A stretch of 35,400 nucleotides of DNA, from NCBI GenBank assembly GCA_030613245.1, contig JAUWMI010000044.1, positions 1 to 35,400 on the forward strand. Reading direction: 5' to 3'. This document shows positions 17,693-26,832 of this stretch, one piece after another. This stretch comes from Candidatus Sumerlaeota bacterium (GTDB taxonomy: Bacteria; Sumerlaeota; Sumerlaeia; MWCT01; JAUWMI01). The notes under the pieces are model-generated. The model did no database searches. It was given only the letters and a program-made list of their open reading frames with translations, and was not told the origin of the DNA. Both the position numbers and the translations under genes were made by a program. Each line of letters begins with the position of its first letter. Position 1 is the first letter of the stretch.

Positions 17693-18496
17693 ATGAAAAT
17701 CTACGTGGCTGTGGATATGGAAGGCATTTCCGGGATTACTTCTCCCGACCAATGCACCAAGGGGAACGCGCTTTATCCCGAAGGGCGTAAACTTCTAGCC
17801 AACGATGTGAATGCCGTAGTCGAAGGTGCTCTGGCCGGAGGTGCTAAAGAGATCATCGTTGGCGACTTGCACGACGGCTCGCTTAATCTTTCCCCATTCG
17901 ACCTTCACCCAAAGGCCAAACTGGTCTCTGGTACCCCATTTACATTTGCGCTCTTGCCGTGCCTGGATGATTCTTGTGATGGAGTTTTCTTTGTCGGGTT
18001 TCATGCCAAGGCCGGGACCCTACAGGCAATCTGCGAACACACCGTAAACAGCTCAAGCTGGCATAAATTGGTAGTCAATGGAGAGGAAATGGGCGAGACA
18101 GGATTCTGCGCGGCTATCGCGGGTGAACATGGCGTGCCTGTACTGTTGGTCGCTGGTGATGATAAGGTCTGCGCCGAAGCCTGCGAATTATTAGGCCCGA
18201 TCGAAACAGCGCAGGTGAAAACCGGTCTGGGGCGCCATCGCGGTTTGTGTCTTTCGCCCGAAGAATCGGCGAAAGTCCTCAAGCAAGCAGCCCGTAACGC
18301 GCTCGGCCACAAAGATCAGATTAAGCCTTTTACGCTCAGCTCGCCTGTAGAAATACGATTGACTTACAAACACACCCACCTGGCCGATGCAGCCCACATT
18401 GATAATCCCAAAGCCGAACGTATTGACGGCTATACGCTGGCTTTCCAGGTTGAAAAACTGTCCGACTGGTTCGGTCGGTGGGGAAAACGATTCTAA
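17693..18496 (+). CDS. M55 family metallopeptidase, DppA-like D-aminopeptidase
   Basis: The 267-residue product matches the zinc D-aminopeptidase DppA along its length. Zinc-site residues are in place: D8 and E10 in VAVDMEGISG, H60 in GDLHDGS, H104 in GFHAKAG, and Glu residues of NGEEMGE (~129-135). The H-T-V-N stretch (116-119) is also conserved. The family cleaves D-Ala-containing peptides and may recycle cell-wall peptides. The ATG has AGGAG eight bases upstream. It lies 44 bp after cydB on the same strand, so it may be co-transcribed, although no functional tie to the oxidase is known. It is convergent with the symporter gene (66 bp between stops). Confidence 0.93.
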   Translation: MKIYVAVDMEGISGITSPDQCTKGNALYPEGRKLLANDVNAVVEGALAGGAKEIIVGDLHDGSLNLSPFDLHPKAKLVSGTPFTFALLPCLDDSCDGVFFVGFHAKAGTLQAICEHTVNSSSWHKLVVNGEEMGETGFCAAIAGEHGVPVLLVAGDDKVCAEACELLGPIETAQVKTGLGRHRGLCLSPEESAKVLKQAARNALGHKDQIKPFTLSSPVEIRLTYKHTHLADAAHIDNPKAERIDGYTLAFQVEKLSDWFGRWGKRF

Positions 18497-18562
18497 ATCG
18501 TGATCCCATTAAATGCCTTTCGTTGTTTGGCTAAGATCGATGACAAAGGCGCCTATTCGGAG

Positions 18563-19918
18563 CTATTGCACGGGGGATAATTCCGAGGTACCTTTGCCGC
18601 CAACCCAGCGGTCCATTACCGTGCATGCAGTAAGGTCGCCGGTGACGTTCACCGCAGTACGACTCATATCAAGAATGCGGTCAACGCCAATGATAAGCGC
18701 GATGCCGCTCAGAGGAATACCAACGCTGTCGAGCACTGTTGCCAGTATGACAATGCCAACGCCAGGCGTTCCGGGCGAGCCAATCGAAGCGCCTACCGCT
18801 GTTACAATGACCAACAGCAGTCCACTAACGCCAAGGTCTACGCCGAAGACCTGTGCCAGGAAGATTGTAGCCACACCCTGGTAAAGGGCTGTTCCGTCCA
18901 TATTAATAGTCGCACCCAGAGGTATCAGAAACTGCGAGATTGACGATCTCACGCCCAGTTTCTCTTCAGCGGTCTTGATTGACACCGGCATTACTGCGGC
19001 GGAACTCGAAGTCGAGAATGCCAGAAGCTGGACATCTCGCACCGCGCTCAGAAACTTCCAGGGCGAGCGTCGAGATATAACCGAAACAATCAAAAGATAC
19101 AGGCACAAAAGTATGAACAAGCCCAGTAGTACCGTTCCCACGTAAATGCCCATACCAAATAGCACTTCAAGGCCGATCTTGGTGGTAATCTGTGCCAGCA
19201 ATCCGAACACCGCAAGCGGTGCCAAGAGCATTGCCCACTTTACAACTGTCATGCAGACTTCCTGCAGCGAGCTGAGAAGATTAAGCAAAGGTCGAGCCTG
19301 CTTAGGAGCCAGCGTAACCAGTGCGAGACCAAAGATGATGGCAAACATGACTATCTGGAGCATCTGCCCCCGCACCATTGCACTCAGCGGGTTCGTAGGA
19401 AGAAGGGTAACTATTTTCTCGGGTAATTCTTCAAGAGTTGGTGTGCTGACCGCTTCTGGTTCTTCTATTGCGACCCCTTTTTCTATCGTTTTTCTCACCA
19501 ATTCACTTTCTACGAACTGGCCGGGTTTGATCAATAGTGCAACGCAAATGCCAATGGTGATAGCCACTGAGGTCGTCATTACGAAATAGACGCTGATTCG
19601 CAGGCCCAATTTCTTGAGTTGCTCCATATCTTCGCTCGCAGTAATACCTAAAATCACGGATGCGAAAACAAGGGGAATAACAATCATCTGGATCAGGGCC
19701 AAAAATAGTTGACCGGGAACTGCCAACCAGTTGCCAATGAGATTGGCGGTTTTCGGCGGCACCAAACCTACCGAAGGGCCCAGCACCGTTCCTACCCCTA
19801 TGCCAAGTGCCATGCCGATTAGAATCTTCAGCCACAGACGTCCCCTGATCAGGCTTTGCAAATGCTCGCTAAGCCGCTTTAGAGACTTTGGTCTCAAGAG
19901 TTCCAATGGATGTGGCAT
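18563..19918 (-). CDS. Dicarboxylate/amino acid:cation symporter (DAACS, GltP/SLC1 family)
   Basis: The 451-residue membrane protein shows the whole SLC1-type transport core. The hairpin 1 serine-rich motif is STSSSAAVMP, NMDGTAL is the TM7 sodium-binding motif, hairpin 2 contains GASIGSPGTPGVG, and the TM8 substrate site is DRILDMSRTAVNVTGD. It would import glutamate, aspartate or C4-dicarboxylates with Na+ or H+; the exact substrate cannot be read. The Arg in DMSRTAVN fits acidic amino acid or dicarboxylate binding. The ATG at 19918 follows GGGAGAAG by six bases. The gene is monocistronic and convergent with the peptidase gene. An insertion of ~35 residues between early helices (ESELVRKTIEKGV...) is typical for the family. 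Confidence 0.93.
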   Translation of the reverse strand: MPHPLELLRPKSLKRLSEHLQSLIRGRLWLKILIGMALGIGVGTVLGPSVGLVPPKTANLIGNWLAVPGQLFLALIQMIVIPLVFASVILGITASEDMEQLKKLGLRISVYFVMTTSVAITIGICVALLIKPGQFVESELVRKTIEKGVAIEEPEAVSTPTLEELPEKIVTLLPTNPLSAMVRGQMLQIVMFAIIFGLALVTLAPKQARPLLNLLSSLQEVCMTVVKWAMLLAPLAVFGLLAQITTKIGLEVLFGMGIYVGTVLLGLFILLCLYLLIVSVISRRSPWKFLSAVRDVQLLAFSTSSSAAVMPVSIKTAEEKLGVRSSISQFLIPLGATINMDGTALYQGVATIFLAQVFGVDLGVSGLLLVIVTAVGASIGSPGTPGVGIVILATVLDSVGIPLSGIALIIGVDRILDMSRTAVNVTGDLTACTVMDRWVGGKGTSELSPVQ

Positions 19919-19994
19919 ACTATCTTCTCCCTAGAGCATGATACTCTAGCAACATTTGCAATTATTGAGATTTGTATAGATAACGGTACAGCGT

Positions 19995-20021
19995 GTAGGG
20001 GCGTTTAATTAAACGCCCTAC
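19995..20021. repeat. GTAG-footed palindrome with AT-rich core
   Basis: GTAGGGGCGTTTAA pairs with TTAAACGCCCTAC, with one bulged G and no loop. The ends are those of the GTAGGGGC family while the inner stem is entirely different from the 744 and 10217 copies, yet still pairs. Confidence 0.85.
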
Positions 20022-20033
20022 AACTATGTGTGG

Positions 20034-20051
20034 CATCCGCCGAGGCGGATG
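20034..20051. repeat. Perfect 8 bp hairpin CATCCGCC-GA-GGCGGATG
   Basis: The arms are exact complements with a two-base loop. It lies 12 bases from the GTAG palindrome, so the two may be one compound repeat. It has no T-run and is unlikely to be a terminator. Confidence 0.65.
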
Positions 20052-20130
20052 AATCTACACGGACAAGTTGAAAATGCGCCTGTGGCGTGATGCCCGAGCC
20101 ACGTTGAATGGCACAGTTGAAGACCAAGCA

Positions 20131-20184
20131 TTCGCACAAAAATAAGGCCTTCAGCGGCTTTGGCTGTTTCTTTATTTATGCGAA
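20131..20184 (-). terminator. Imperfect long inverted repeat downstream of alaS, possible terminator
   Basis: TTCGCA (20131) and TGCGAA (20179) close an imperfect stem with AT-rich arms. On the minus strand the inner part reads AAAGCC-GCTGAA-GGCCTT then ATTTTTG, a weak terminator-like shape. It is ~115 bp past the alaS stop, so the assignment is tentative. Confidence 0.3.
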
Positions 20185-20297
20185 AAGCAATAACTCGAAT
20201 AGGTCAGTGTACTGGAGTTTAGGATTGTGACGGCGCTCCATGCCAGTGGTCGTACATATCCACTCGGCGATTTCAATCCTACAGATTGAGCTAGAGT

Positions 20298-22940
20298 CTA
20301 TTTTTCATGTTCTAAGAGCCAAGCAACAGTAGGAGCGATCTCGTGCATTGCCTTGGCGAGCTTATCCGGATTTTTTCCACCAGCTTGCGCCATCTCCGCG
20401 CGGCCGCCACCACCGCCAGAGATAATCGGCGCAATTATTTCAACGATCCTATTGGCAGGAACCTGTTTGGCCAACTCTCGGGGTACTGCGCAAATCAGCG
20501 TGGCTTTGCCTCCTTTGCTCGAACCTACGCCAATCACAGCCTGCGGCTCGCGGGCTTTCAGAAGGTCAATCAGGTTGCGCATCTCATTTGCCTCAAGGTT
20601 GTCCACGGTGTGGGTCAGGATTTTCACCCCTTCAATTGTTTTCGCGGCGTGCAGAATCTCGTCAATTCCAGCATACGATTCTTCCTGACGCATCTGCTGG
20701 ACTTCCCGCCGAAGCTGTTTAACTTCCACCATGAGCTGCTCCACGCGTTCACCAAGCTCATCTTTGCCTGCAGAGAGTGTCTGGCTCAGGCGAGTGAGAA
20801 CTTCGCGCTGGCGCGAAAGGTATTCAAACGCTGCGGTGCCAGTGAGTGCTTCGATGCGACGGATGCCTGACGCAATGGACGACTCACTCAAAATGACGAA
20901 CGAACCGATCTGGCCTGTGGCGCTCAGATGGGTGCCACCGCAGAATTCACGACTGAAGTCTTTAACCTCAACTACCCGCACGGTATCGCCGTATTTTTCA
21001 CCGAACGGTGCAATAGCGCCAATGCGCCTGGCCTCCTCAAGCGGCAGAGTGCGCGCCGCTACTGGCCGGTTCATCATGACCTGCTCGTTCACCATCGCCT
21101 CGACGGCGTGGATCTGCTCGGGCGTTAGCGGCTCGAGGTGAGTAAAGTCGAAGCGAAGCGAAGCGGGAGATACGTTTGAGCCGGATTGGGTGATGTGTTT
21201 GCCAATAATGCGTTTGAGTGCGCCTTGCAGCAGATGGGTAGCCGTATGGTTGCGCATGGTCGCGAGGCGCTGAGGTTCGTCTAACGCTGCTTCAACCGCA
21301 TCACCAACACGTAACGCGCCCTCAATGACTTTTCCTATATGGAGATAGATCCCTTTGGGTGTTTTCTGAGTATCCAGCACTTCGAAGCGCGCATGCCCTG
21401 CTGTTATCAATCCGGTATCACCGACCTGTCCACCAGCTTCCGCGTAAAACGGCGTTTCTTTCAGAACAAGAAGCGCCTCCTCACCTGCTGGAATGCTATC
21501 GACCCGCTTGCCTTCCTTCAGAATGCCGAGGATCAACGAGCTGGCGGAGAGCGACTCATAGCCGAGAAACGCGGTTGCGCCGTGCTGGGCAAAAAGATCA
21601 TCCGTGAGTTCAGCTTCGGCTTCGAGTGCTGCACCCTTCCATGCAGCACGTGCGCGCTCACGCTGCTCTGTGAGACACGCCTGAAATCCTTCTTCATCAA
21701 CGCGCAAGCCCTTTTCGCTGGCGATCTCGCACGTCAGATCGGGCGGAAATCCATACGTATCAAATAACTTGAACGCCTCTTCGCCCGGAATAACAGTTTC
21801 ATGCTTCCCCTGGAGCTCGCTGATCATCGCATCAAGCAGCTCGATCCCTTGCGTGAGCGTACGGTGAAACCGCTCTTCTTCCATTTCCACTACTTTGCGT
21901 ACCTGCTGGGGATGCTCATTGATTTCGGGATAGGCGCTACCCATAGTATCAATCGCTGTATCCACGAGGCGAAACAGGAAAGGTTTATCCATGCCAATTT
22001 TTTTTCCGTGACGAGCCGCACGGCGCAGGATACGACGCATGACGTAGCCCCTGCCTTCGTTCGATGGCACCACGCCTTCGCTCAGCACGAATGTCAGCGC
22101 ACGCACGTGATCGGCAATGACGTTGAGCGACATCCGGCTCTCGTGCGAGTCTGTATAGCGCACGCCTATCGCATCAGCCGCTGCCTGCACAATGGGATAC
22201 AACAGATCTGTCTCGAAGAGACTGGAGGTCTTCTGCATAATACAGGCAACGCGCTCCATGCCCAGACCCGTATCAATACCGCGATTTTTAAGCGGTAGAC
22301 GCGAGCCGTCCTTCTGCTGATCGAACTGTGGGAACACAAGGTTCCAGAACTCCAGATACCGCTCGCAATCGCAGCCGACCTGACACGTGGGCTTGCCGCA
22401 CCCGTAGTCTGGCCCCATGTCGAAGTAGATTTCGCTACACGGGCCGCAGGCGCCAGTATCGCCCGCAGGGCCCCAGAAATTATCCTCTTCACCCAGGCGC
22501 ACGATGCGCTCCCCGCTCAAACCAATCTCGTCGCGCCAGATTCCGTACGCCTCGTCATCTTCGCGGAATACCGACGCGTACAGGCGCTCTTTCGAAATAC
22601 CCAGTACCGCTGTGGTGAACTCCCAGGCCCACACGATAGCTTCGCGCTTAAAGTAATCACCGAAGGAAAAATTGCCCAGCATCTCGAAAAACGTCAGATG
22701 GCGGAGTGTCGAGCCAACATTCTCCAGATCACCCGTGCGCAGGCACTTCTGGACTGTGGTTGCACGACGGTAAGGAAGTTCCACAGCGCCCGACCAGAGC
22801 GGCTTGAACTGCACCATACCTGCGCTGGTGAAGAGCAGAGTGGGATCGTCGGGAGGAACCAGCGGGGCAGCCGAGACGTGCGTATGGCCGCGTTCTACAA
22901 AAAAGTCCACAAAGCGCTTTCGTATCTCCTCGCCTGTCAT
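20298..22940 (-). CDS. alaS: Alanine--tRNA ligase
   Basis: AlaRS charges tRNA-Ala and edits mischarged serine. The 880-residue product has all parts: the class II catalytic domain from RKRFVDFFVERGHTHV with FFEMLGNFSFGDYFK and the ATP-site motif GIDTGLGMERVA; the tRNA-recognition region; the editing domain with HTATHLLQG and CGGTHL (HxxxH and CxxxH zinc site, about residues 560 and 665); and a C-Ala domain ending in the glycine-rich GGGGGRAEMAQAGG. The frame is open a further 51 codons upstream, but that stretch has no AlaRS similarity. The ATG at 22940 gives the standard start MTGEEIRKRF and has GGAG eight bases upstream. It is divergent from the isomerase-like gene. A Cys-rich insert (CGKPTCQVGCDCERY) after the catalytic motifs is normal in many bacterial AlaRS. 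Confidence 0.97.
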   Translation of the reverse strand: MTGEEIRKRFVDFFVERGHTHVSAAPLVPPDDPTLLFTSAGMVQFKPLWSGAVELPYRRATTVQKCLRTGDLENVGSTLRHLTFFEMLGNFSFGDYFKREAIVWAWEFTTAVLGISKERLYASVFREDDEAYGIWRDEIGLSGERIVRLGEEDNFWGPAGDTGACGPCSEIYFDMGPDYGCGKPTCQVGCDCERYLEFWNLVFPQFDQQKDGSRLPLKNRGIDTGLGMERVACIMQKTSSLFETDLLYPIVQAAADAIGVRYTDSHESRMSLNVIADHVRALTFVLSEGVVPSNEGRGYVMRRILRRAARHGKKIGMDKPFLFRLVDTAIDTMGSAYPEINEHPQQVRKVVEMEEERFHRTLTQGIELLDAMISELQGKHETVIPGEEAFKLFDTYGFPPDLTCEIASEKGLRVDEEGFQACLTEQRERARAAWKGAALEAEAELTDDLFAQHGATAFLGYESLSASSLILGILKEGKRVDSIPAGEEALLVLKETPFYAEAGGQVGDTGLITAGHARFEVLDTQKTPKGIYLHIGKVIEGALRVGDAVEAALDEPQRLATMRNHTATHLLQGALKRIIGKHITQSGSNVSPASLRFDFTHLEPLTPEQIHAVEAMVNEQVMMNRPVAARTLPLEEARRIGAIAPFGEKYGDTVRVVEVKDFSREFCGGTHLSATGQIGSFVILSESSIASGIRRIEALTGTAAFEYLSRQREVLTRLSQTLSAGKDELGERVEQLMVEVKQLRREVQQMRQEESYAGIDEILHAAKTIEGVKILTHTVDNLEANEMRNLIDLLKAREPQAVIGVGSSKGGKATLICAVPRELAKQVPANRIVEIIAPIISGGGGGRAEMAQAGGKNPDKLAKAMHEIAPTVAWLLEHEK

Positions 22941-23064
22941 CCGGTTATCTCCGTTCACAAGTAAATTCAATACCTTGCAGGTTCTCAAATCGGATTCAAG
23001 TGAAAAGTTTTGAAAGGCAAATTCACAGCTGCCGATTTCTAACTTGACTTGAGTGCGCAATTGC

Positions 23065-23086
23065 CCACAGATAACCGTATCTGTGG
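23065..23086. promoter_or_regulatory. Perfect 8 bp inverted repeat in the alaS/isomerase divergent region
   Basis: CCACAGAT-aaccgt-ATCTGTGG lies between the two divergent starts, 25 bases before the isomerase ATG and 125 before the alaS ATG. A TTGACT at 23044-23049 could be a -35 box for the + strand, with the -10 falling inside the palindrome. An operator or a leader hairpin are both possible. The CCACAGAT half also resembles the dispersed CAGAT motif at 10255-10283. Confidence 0.4.
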
Positions 23087-23110
23087 ATCTCAATGAAGGA
23101 AAAGAGCACT

Positions 23111-23941
23111 ATGAAATTCGGGATTAGCATGTGGAGCTTTGTCACGGAGTACCACAAGGGGAACATGACAGTAGAGCAGTTTATCGCATATGCTTCCGAG
23201 CATGGCTACGAGTTGGTTGAGCTGCTCGACTACTTTTGGAAAGATGCCGGGACGGATATTCCGCACGCCAGAGCCGCTGCAAAACGGCATGGAATCGAGA
23301 TCGGGGTCTATTCCATTGGCAACGACTTTGCGCATGCGGATGTTGAGGAGCGCCACAAAGCGATTGCCTACGTAAAACGCGGCATAAACGAAGCGGCAGA
23401 AATTGGCGCACCCGTGTTACGCATCTTCGGTGGTTCGCCTAAGCCCGGGCTCGACTTTGCGCGTGTCAAACCATGGTTCCTCGACGCCTTGCGTGAATGC
23501 GCCACCCATGCTGCTGGTAGCAAGATTACGCTCGCCATGGAAAATCACGGCACCTTGAGCGGCAGCAGCGCTCAGATCCTCGAACTCATCCGCGAGGTCA
23601 ACTCACCCTGGTTCCGTGCAACCGCTGACACAGGAAATTTCCTGCTCGTTGACGAAAAGCCGCTCGATGCAATCCAGCACCTTGCACCGTATATCGCTCA
23701 TGTCCACTGTAAAGACTTTGCCGCGGTTGAAAAGGAAATTCCAAGCGAGGTAAGCACATCACTGGCGGGGAAAAAGTACAGCGGGTGTGCGATTGGCAAA
23801 GGCGCAGCCCAGATTGGCCCGATCATCGCATTTCTCAAGCAGCGTGCTTACAACGGCCCTATCTCGCTCGAATATGAAGGCCTCGGTGATCCCTACGCCG
23901 GCGTCGCGCAGAGCCAGAAATTCGTTAAACAGTATCTCTGA
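23111..23941 (+). CDS. Sugar phosphate isomerase/epimerase-like TIM-barrel protein
   Basis: The product (276 residues from the ATG at 23111) has the xylose isomerase-like TIM-barrel fold (AP endonuclease 2 superfamily). Seen in order: MKFGISMWSF; a first metal/substrate region GYELVELLDYFW; APVLRIFGGSP; a metal-ligand Glu in TLAMENHG; ADTGNFLL; HVHCKDF with metal-binding His; and a final ISLEYEG Glu. Such proteins act on sugars, inositols or hydroxypyruvate; the substrate cannot be read. The ATG at 23111 is favoured because AAGGAAAAGAG lies upstream and MKFGISMW is a typical start; the in-frame ATG at 23093 would add six residues. It stands alone, divergent from alaS, with a palindrome in the shared upstream region. 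Confidence 0.9.
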   Translation: MKFGISMWSFVTEYHKGNMTVEQFIAYASEHGYELVELLDYFWKDAGTDIPHARAAAKRHGIEIGVYSIGNDFAHADVEERHKAIAYVKRGINEAAEIGAPVLRIFGGSPKPGLDFARVKPWFLDALRECATHAAGSKITLAMENHGTLSGSSAQILELIREVNSPWFRATADTGNFLLVDEKPLDAIQHLAPYIAHVHCKDFAAVEKEIPSEVSTSLAGKKYSGCAIGKGAAQIGPIIAFLKQRAYNGPISLEYEGLGDPYAGVAQSQKFVKQYL

Positions 23942-24005
23942 AATGCCTGTCTTTCATGCGCTTCGTGGTAGAAGAAAAATACAAGGGCAGGCACAAGGCG
24001 CATTT

Positions 24006-24042
24006 TCCCCCTCACCTCCATCTTCTCCCGCAAGGGGAGAGG
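24006..24042 (+). repeat. CTCTCC-hairpin dispersed repeat, copy 2
   Basis: CCCCCTCACCTCCATC is followed by TTCTCCC-GCAA-GGGGAGAG. It is the + strand relative of the element at 11359-11402. It lies ~65 bases past the isomerase stop and may serve as a transcript end. Confidence 0.55.
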
Positions 24043-24248
24043 AAGCAAGGTTGGGCAATGACTGGAAATGGCGAATAGCAAAAAGCACCCTGTCAATTCA
24101 CGCTATCTTCTTAAAGAAACCTTCAAGCATTAAAAGCAGAATGCAGTTATGGAAGAAGTCGTATTAGAAACCTGCAAATACTCAACTTGCTCTTTGACAC
24201 ATGACTATTCTTGCCGACCTATCTGGCAAAGAGCCAAAAATGTTAAGC

Positions 24249-24275
24249 GTAGGGGCGTATTGCAATACGCCCTAC
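24249..24275. repeat. GTAG-footed palindrome with a third core sequence
   Basis: GTAGGGGCGTATTG pairs with CAATACGCCCTAC with the same one-base G bulge as the copy at 19995. The core (GTATTG/CAATAC) differs from all others but pairs exactly. Confidence 0.85.
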
Positions 24276-24353
24276 ATTTCTGAATCACCGCTGAATCGCT
24301 GGCAGATGTTCAAACGTAGACAATCCTTCAAGCGGCTGTTTAGCGTCAATTCC

Positions 24354-26705
24354 CTAGTGAAGGTCAACGATAGTTACCGCTTCGCCGCCTTCTTCTACCG
24401 TACCCAGGCGGAAGGATTTAACGTGACAATGCGAGGCGAGAAACTCGTGAAGCGCCTTGCGCAGCGCGCCTGTACCATAGCCGTGCTGGAGCTTGGCAAA
24501 GCCGTGCTGGCTCAGCGCTGCATCGTCGAGGTATTTGTCCACACGCTCCAGCGCATCTTCCACGCGCAGGCCATGCAGATCGAGCTCATATGGCAGGTCT
24601 GGTTTAGGAGTGTAATGGATTCCTGTCGCAGGGATTGCCTCTAGCTGCTGGCGCTCCGCGTCTGAGAGCAGGCACAGTTTTCTAAGAGGCAGCTCAACCT
24701 CAACATTTTTGAGCTGCACCGTAGCGATTCCCTTCTCTTGATCCACGCGTTTTATCACGCCGTGATCATTCATGTCGGGAACATAAACCCAGTTGCCTTC
24801 GCCGAGGGATTCGAGCAGCTCTGCGGAAGCGGATTGCTCGAGCGTGCGGCGTTCGGCCTCAACCTCCTGGATCATTTCATCCAGTTCCTCTCTGGCCTGG
24901 ACAATGGATTCGCGCGAGGGAAGATGGGCGATTTTCGATTCGATCAGTGCCTTCGCCTCTGCCAGCAAGTGCTCCTTTTCGTCAAGCAAGCGCTGTCGCA
25001 TTCCGCGCCTCTCCTGCTCCACCTGGTCACGTAAGGCTTTATAGTGCTCATACTCGGTCGTCTGCGCCTCTTTTATGCGATCCGCTTCGCTCACCAGACG
25101 CGCAAGCTCCTGTTCCTTTTCCTGAAGCACTATGATGAGCTCGGTGAGCTGCTGCTCGCCAGCAGGAAGCATGGCCGTTGCACGCTCAACAACTTCCGGT
25201 GGCAAGCCGACACTGGAGGCGATGATAAGAGCTTCGCTCACTCCCGGCACATCCATGGAGAGAACAAAAGAAGGGCGCTTGGTCATTTCATCGAGCCGAA
25301 ACGATGCATTGCGGGCAACGAGAAAGCTATGCGCCCATTGTTTCAGCACTGACAGGTGCGATGTCGCCAGTGTGAGCGCAGCTCGGCTGCCGCTTTCTTC
25401 CAGGACTGCCACAGCCAGTGCGCCGCCTTCTGTCGGATCCGTGGCAGTGCCAAGCTCATCCAGCAGCACGAGGCTCTCCTGATCAACCTGCGCGAGAATA
25501 CGTGCAATATTGCGAATATGCGAGGAGAAGGTACTGATGCCCTGCGTGACGTCCTGCTCGTCACCAATATCAGCGAAGATATTTGAGAAAATCGGAAACA
25601 CGGAATCGGCCGAAGCAGGCACGGGAAACGCGCATTGCGTCATTAGAGCCTGAAGGCCGAGCGTTTTGAGTGCCGTGGTTTTCCCACCAGCATTTGGCCC
25701 GGTAATAACCAGTACGCGATTGTCGCGCTCGAGGCCAAGATCCAGAGGAACTGACTGCTGGCGCGCACCTAGATAGAGGAGAGGGTGATGCACCTTGACC
25801 AGCGACAGCGGCTTCGTGAGCGAAAGCCCGGGAATGCTGAGCTGATGTGCCGTAGCAAAGCGCGACTTGGCATTCAAGAAATCCAGCTCCGCCATGAGTG
25901 CTGTATTTAGCTCAATTATGTTGAGCTCCGCGCGCACGGCATTGCTAAGGGCAATAAGAATCTTGCGCACCTCTTCCTGTTCCTGAAGGCGCAGGTCTGC
26001 AAGCTCGTTTACCACGTCAACCATTTCGAACGGCTCGATGAAAATCGTCTCGCCGGTCTGCGAGGCGCCATGCACGATACCGCGCATCTTGCCTTTACTC
26101 CCTGCGCGGACGGGAAGCACATAGCGGCCTCCGCGAAGCGTGAAATAGTCGTCCTGCAAAATGTAGGAGTCCCGGAGCGAGAGAATCGTTTTCTCTAGCT
26201 GATGCTGAATTTTAATTTCCAGGTGATGAATCTCGCTGCGAAGCGAGTGGAGCAAGGGCGAGGCATTATCGCGTACCTCCCCCTTCTCATTAATCTTCGA
26301 GCGCAGCAGACGCTCGACATCGTTAAGGGGCGTTAGGGCGTTGAAGGCGACGTAAAGGTTCGGACAGATGTGCCGGTGCTTTTTTAAGAACGATTTTACA
26401 CGTGCGATTAGCTGAAGAAACGTTGCCACGGCAAGGAGCTCGGCTGCGTCCAGCTTTGCATCTTCCGGCCCAAGGCGCTTCCATAACAACCGCAAATCTG
26501 TCAGCTCTTCCAGCGGTAGCTCGCCACCTGACTCATCAAGCGCCATGAGCTCGCGCACGAACTCAAACGCCTTGCTGAGCTCGGCGAGATCCGTGAGCGG
26601 CTCCAGCGCGTGCGTCTTCTCCTGGCCGAGAGGCGAGATGCAGTACTTAGCTACGATCGCCTTGACCTTGTCGAACTCTAGCAGCTTCTGACTGGCAGGA
26701 TCCAT
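24354..26705 (-). CDS. mutS2: MutS2 family endonuclease / ribosome rescue ATPase
   Basis: MutS2 has a MutS-like ATPase without the mismatch-binding domain and a C-terminal Smr nuclease domain. It acts in suppressing recombination and, in Bacillus, in rescuing collided ribosomes. The 783-residue product has the clamp/core region (1-~320), Walker A GPNAGGKT (336-343), Walker B LVLLDE (412-417), a long coiled coil (~510-640) and an Smr domain from LDLHGLRVEDALERV with HGYGTGALRKAL near the end. The frame continues 30 codons upstream, but MDPASQKLLEFDKVK at 26705 is the family start; its ribosome site is weak. engB lies 127 bp upstream on the same strand, so the two may share a transcript. Length is normal. 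Confidence 0.95.
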   Translation of the reverse strand: MDPASQKLLEFDKVKAIVAKYCISPLGQEKTHALEPLTDLAELSKAFEFVRELMALDESGGELPLEELTDLRLLWKRLGPEDAKLDAAELLAVATFLQLIARVKSFLKKHRHICPNLYVAFNALTPLNDVERLLRSKINEKGEVRDNASPLLHSLRSEIHHLEIKIQHQLEKTILSLRDSYILQDDYFTLRGGRYVLPVRAGSKGKMRGIVHGASQTGETIFIEPFEMVDVVNELADLRLQEQEEVRKILIALSNAVRAELNIIELNTALMAELDFLNAKSRFATAHQLSIPGLSLTKPLSLVKVHHPLLYLGARQQSVPLDLGLERDNRVLVITGPNAGGKTTALKTLGLQALMTQCAFPVPASADSVFPIFSNIFADIGDEQDVTQGISTFSSHIRNIARILAQVDQESLVLLDELGTATDPTEGGALAVAVLEESGSRAALTLATSHLSVLKQWAHSFLVARNASFRLDEMTKRPSFVLSMDVPGVSEALIIASSVGLPPEVVERATAMLPAGEQQLTELIIVLQEKEQELARLVSEADRIKEAQTTEYEHYKALRDQVEQERRGMRQRLLDEKEHLLAEAKALIESKIAHLPSRESIVQAREELDEMIQEVEAERRTLEQSASAELLESLGEGNWVYVPDMNDHGVIKRVDQEKGIATVQLKNVEVELPLRKLCLLSDAERQQLEAIPATGIHYTPKPDLPYELDLHGLRVEDALERVDKYLDDAALSQHGFAKLQHGYGTGALRKALHEFLASHCHVKSFRLGTVEEGGEAVTIVDLH

Positions 26706-26832
26706 TGGCTGAACACCATAATGCGTAACCGCGCCTGGAGCGCGTAAAAGCTGCGCTCTGCATGGCCGCGGATAAACGCGCCGGACGAAAAGCAACGGCT
26801 ATTTCTGTAATGATAGCTCTTAGGTGCGATTC

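Larger units (their letters stand above)
19919..20297. other. Repeat-bearing intergenic region (about 380 bp)
   Basis: It separates the symporter start from the alaS stop (both minus strand). It contains three palindromes, listed separately: 19995-20021, 20034-20051 and 20131-20184. The symporter promoter should lie at the left end but is not clear. No gene is seen. Confidence 0.6.
23942..24353. other. Repeat-bearing intergenic region (about 410 bp)
   Basis: This convergent gap lies between the isomerase (+) and mutS2 (-). It contains a CTCTCC-hairpin repeat (24006-24042) and a GTAG-footed palindrome (24249-24275). No plausible gene is seen; frames that cross it are shadows of the neighbours. 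Confidence 0.6.

Noticed and set aside
22941-23093. 51-codon N-terminal extension of alaS
   Set aside because: The extra residues show no AlaRS similarity and run across the divergent promoter region; MTGEEIRKRF at 22940 is the family start with a ribosome site.
26706-26795. 30-codon N-terminal extension of mutS2
   Set aside because: The family starts near MDPASQKLLEFDKVK; the extra residues are Arg/Cys-rich and unlike MutS2.
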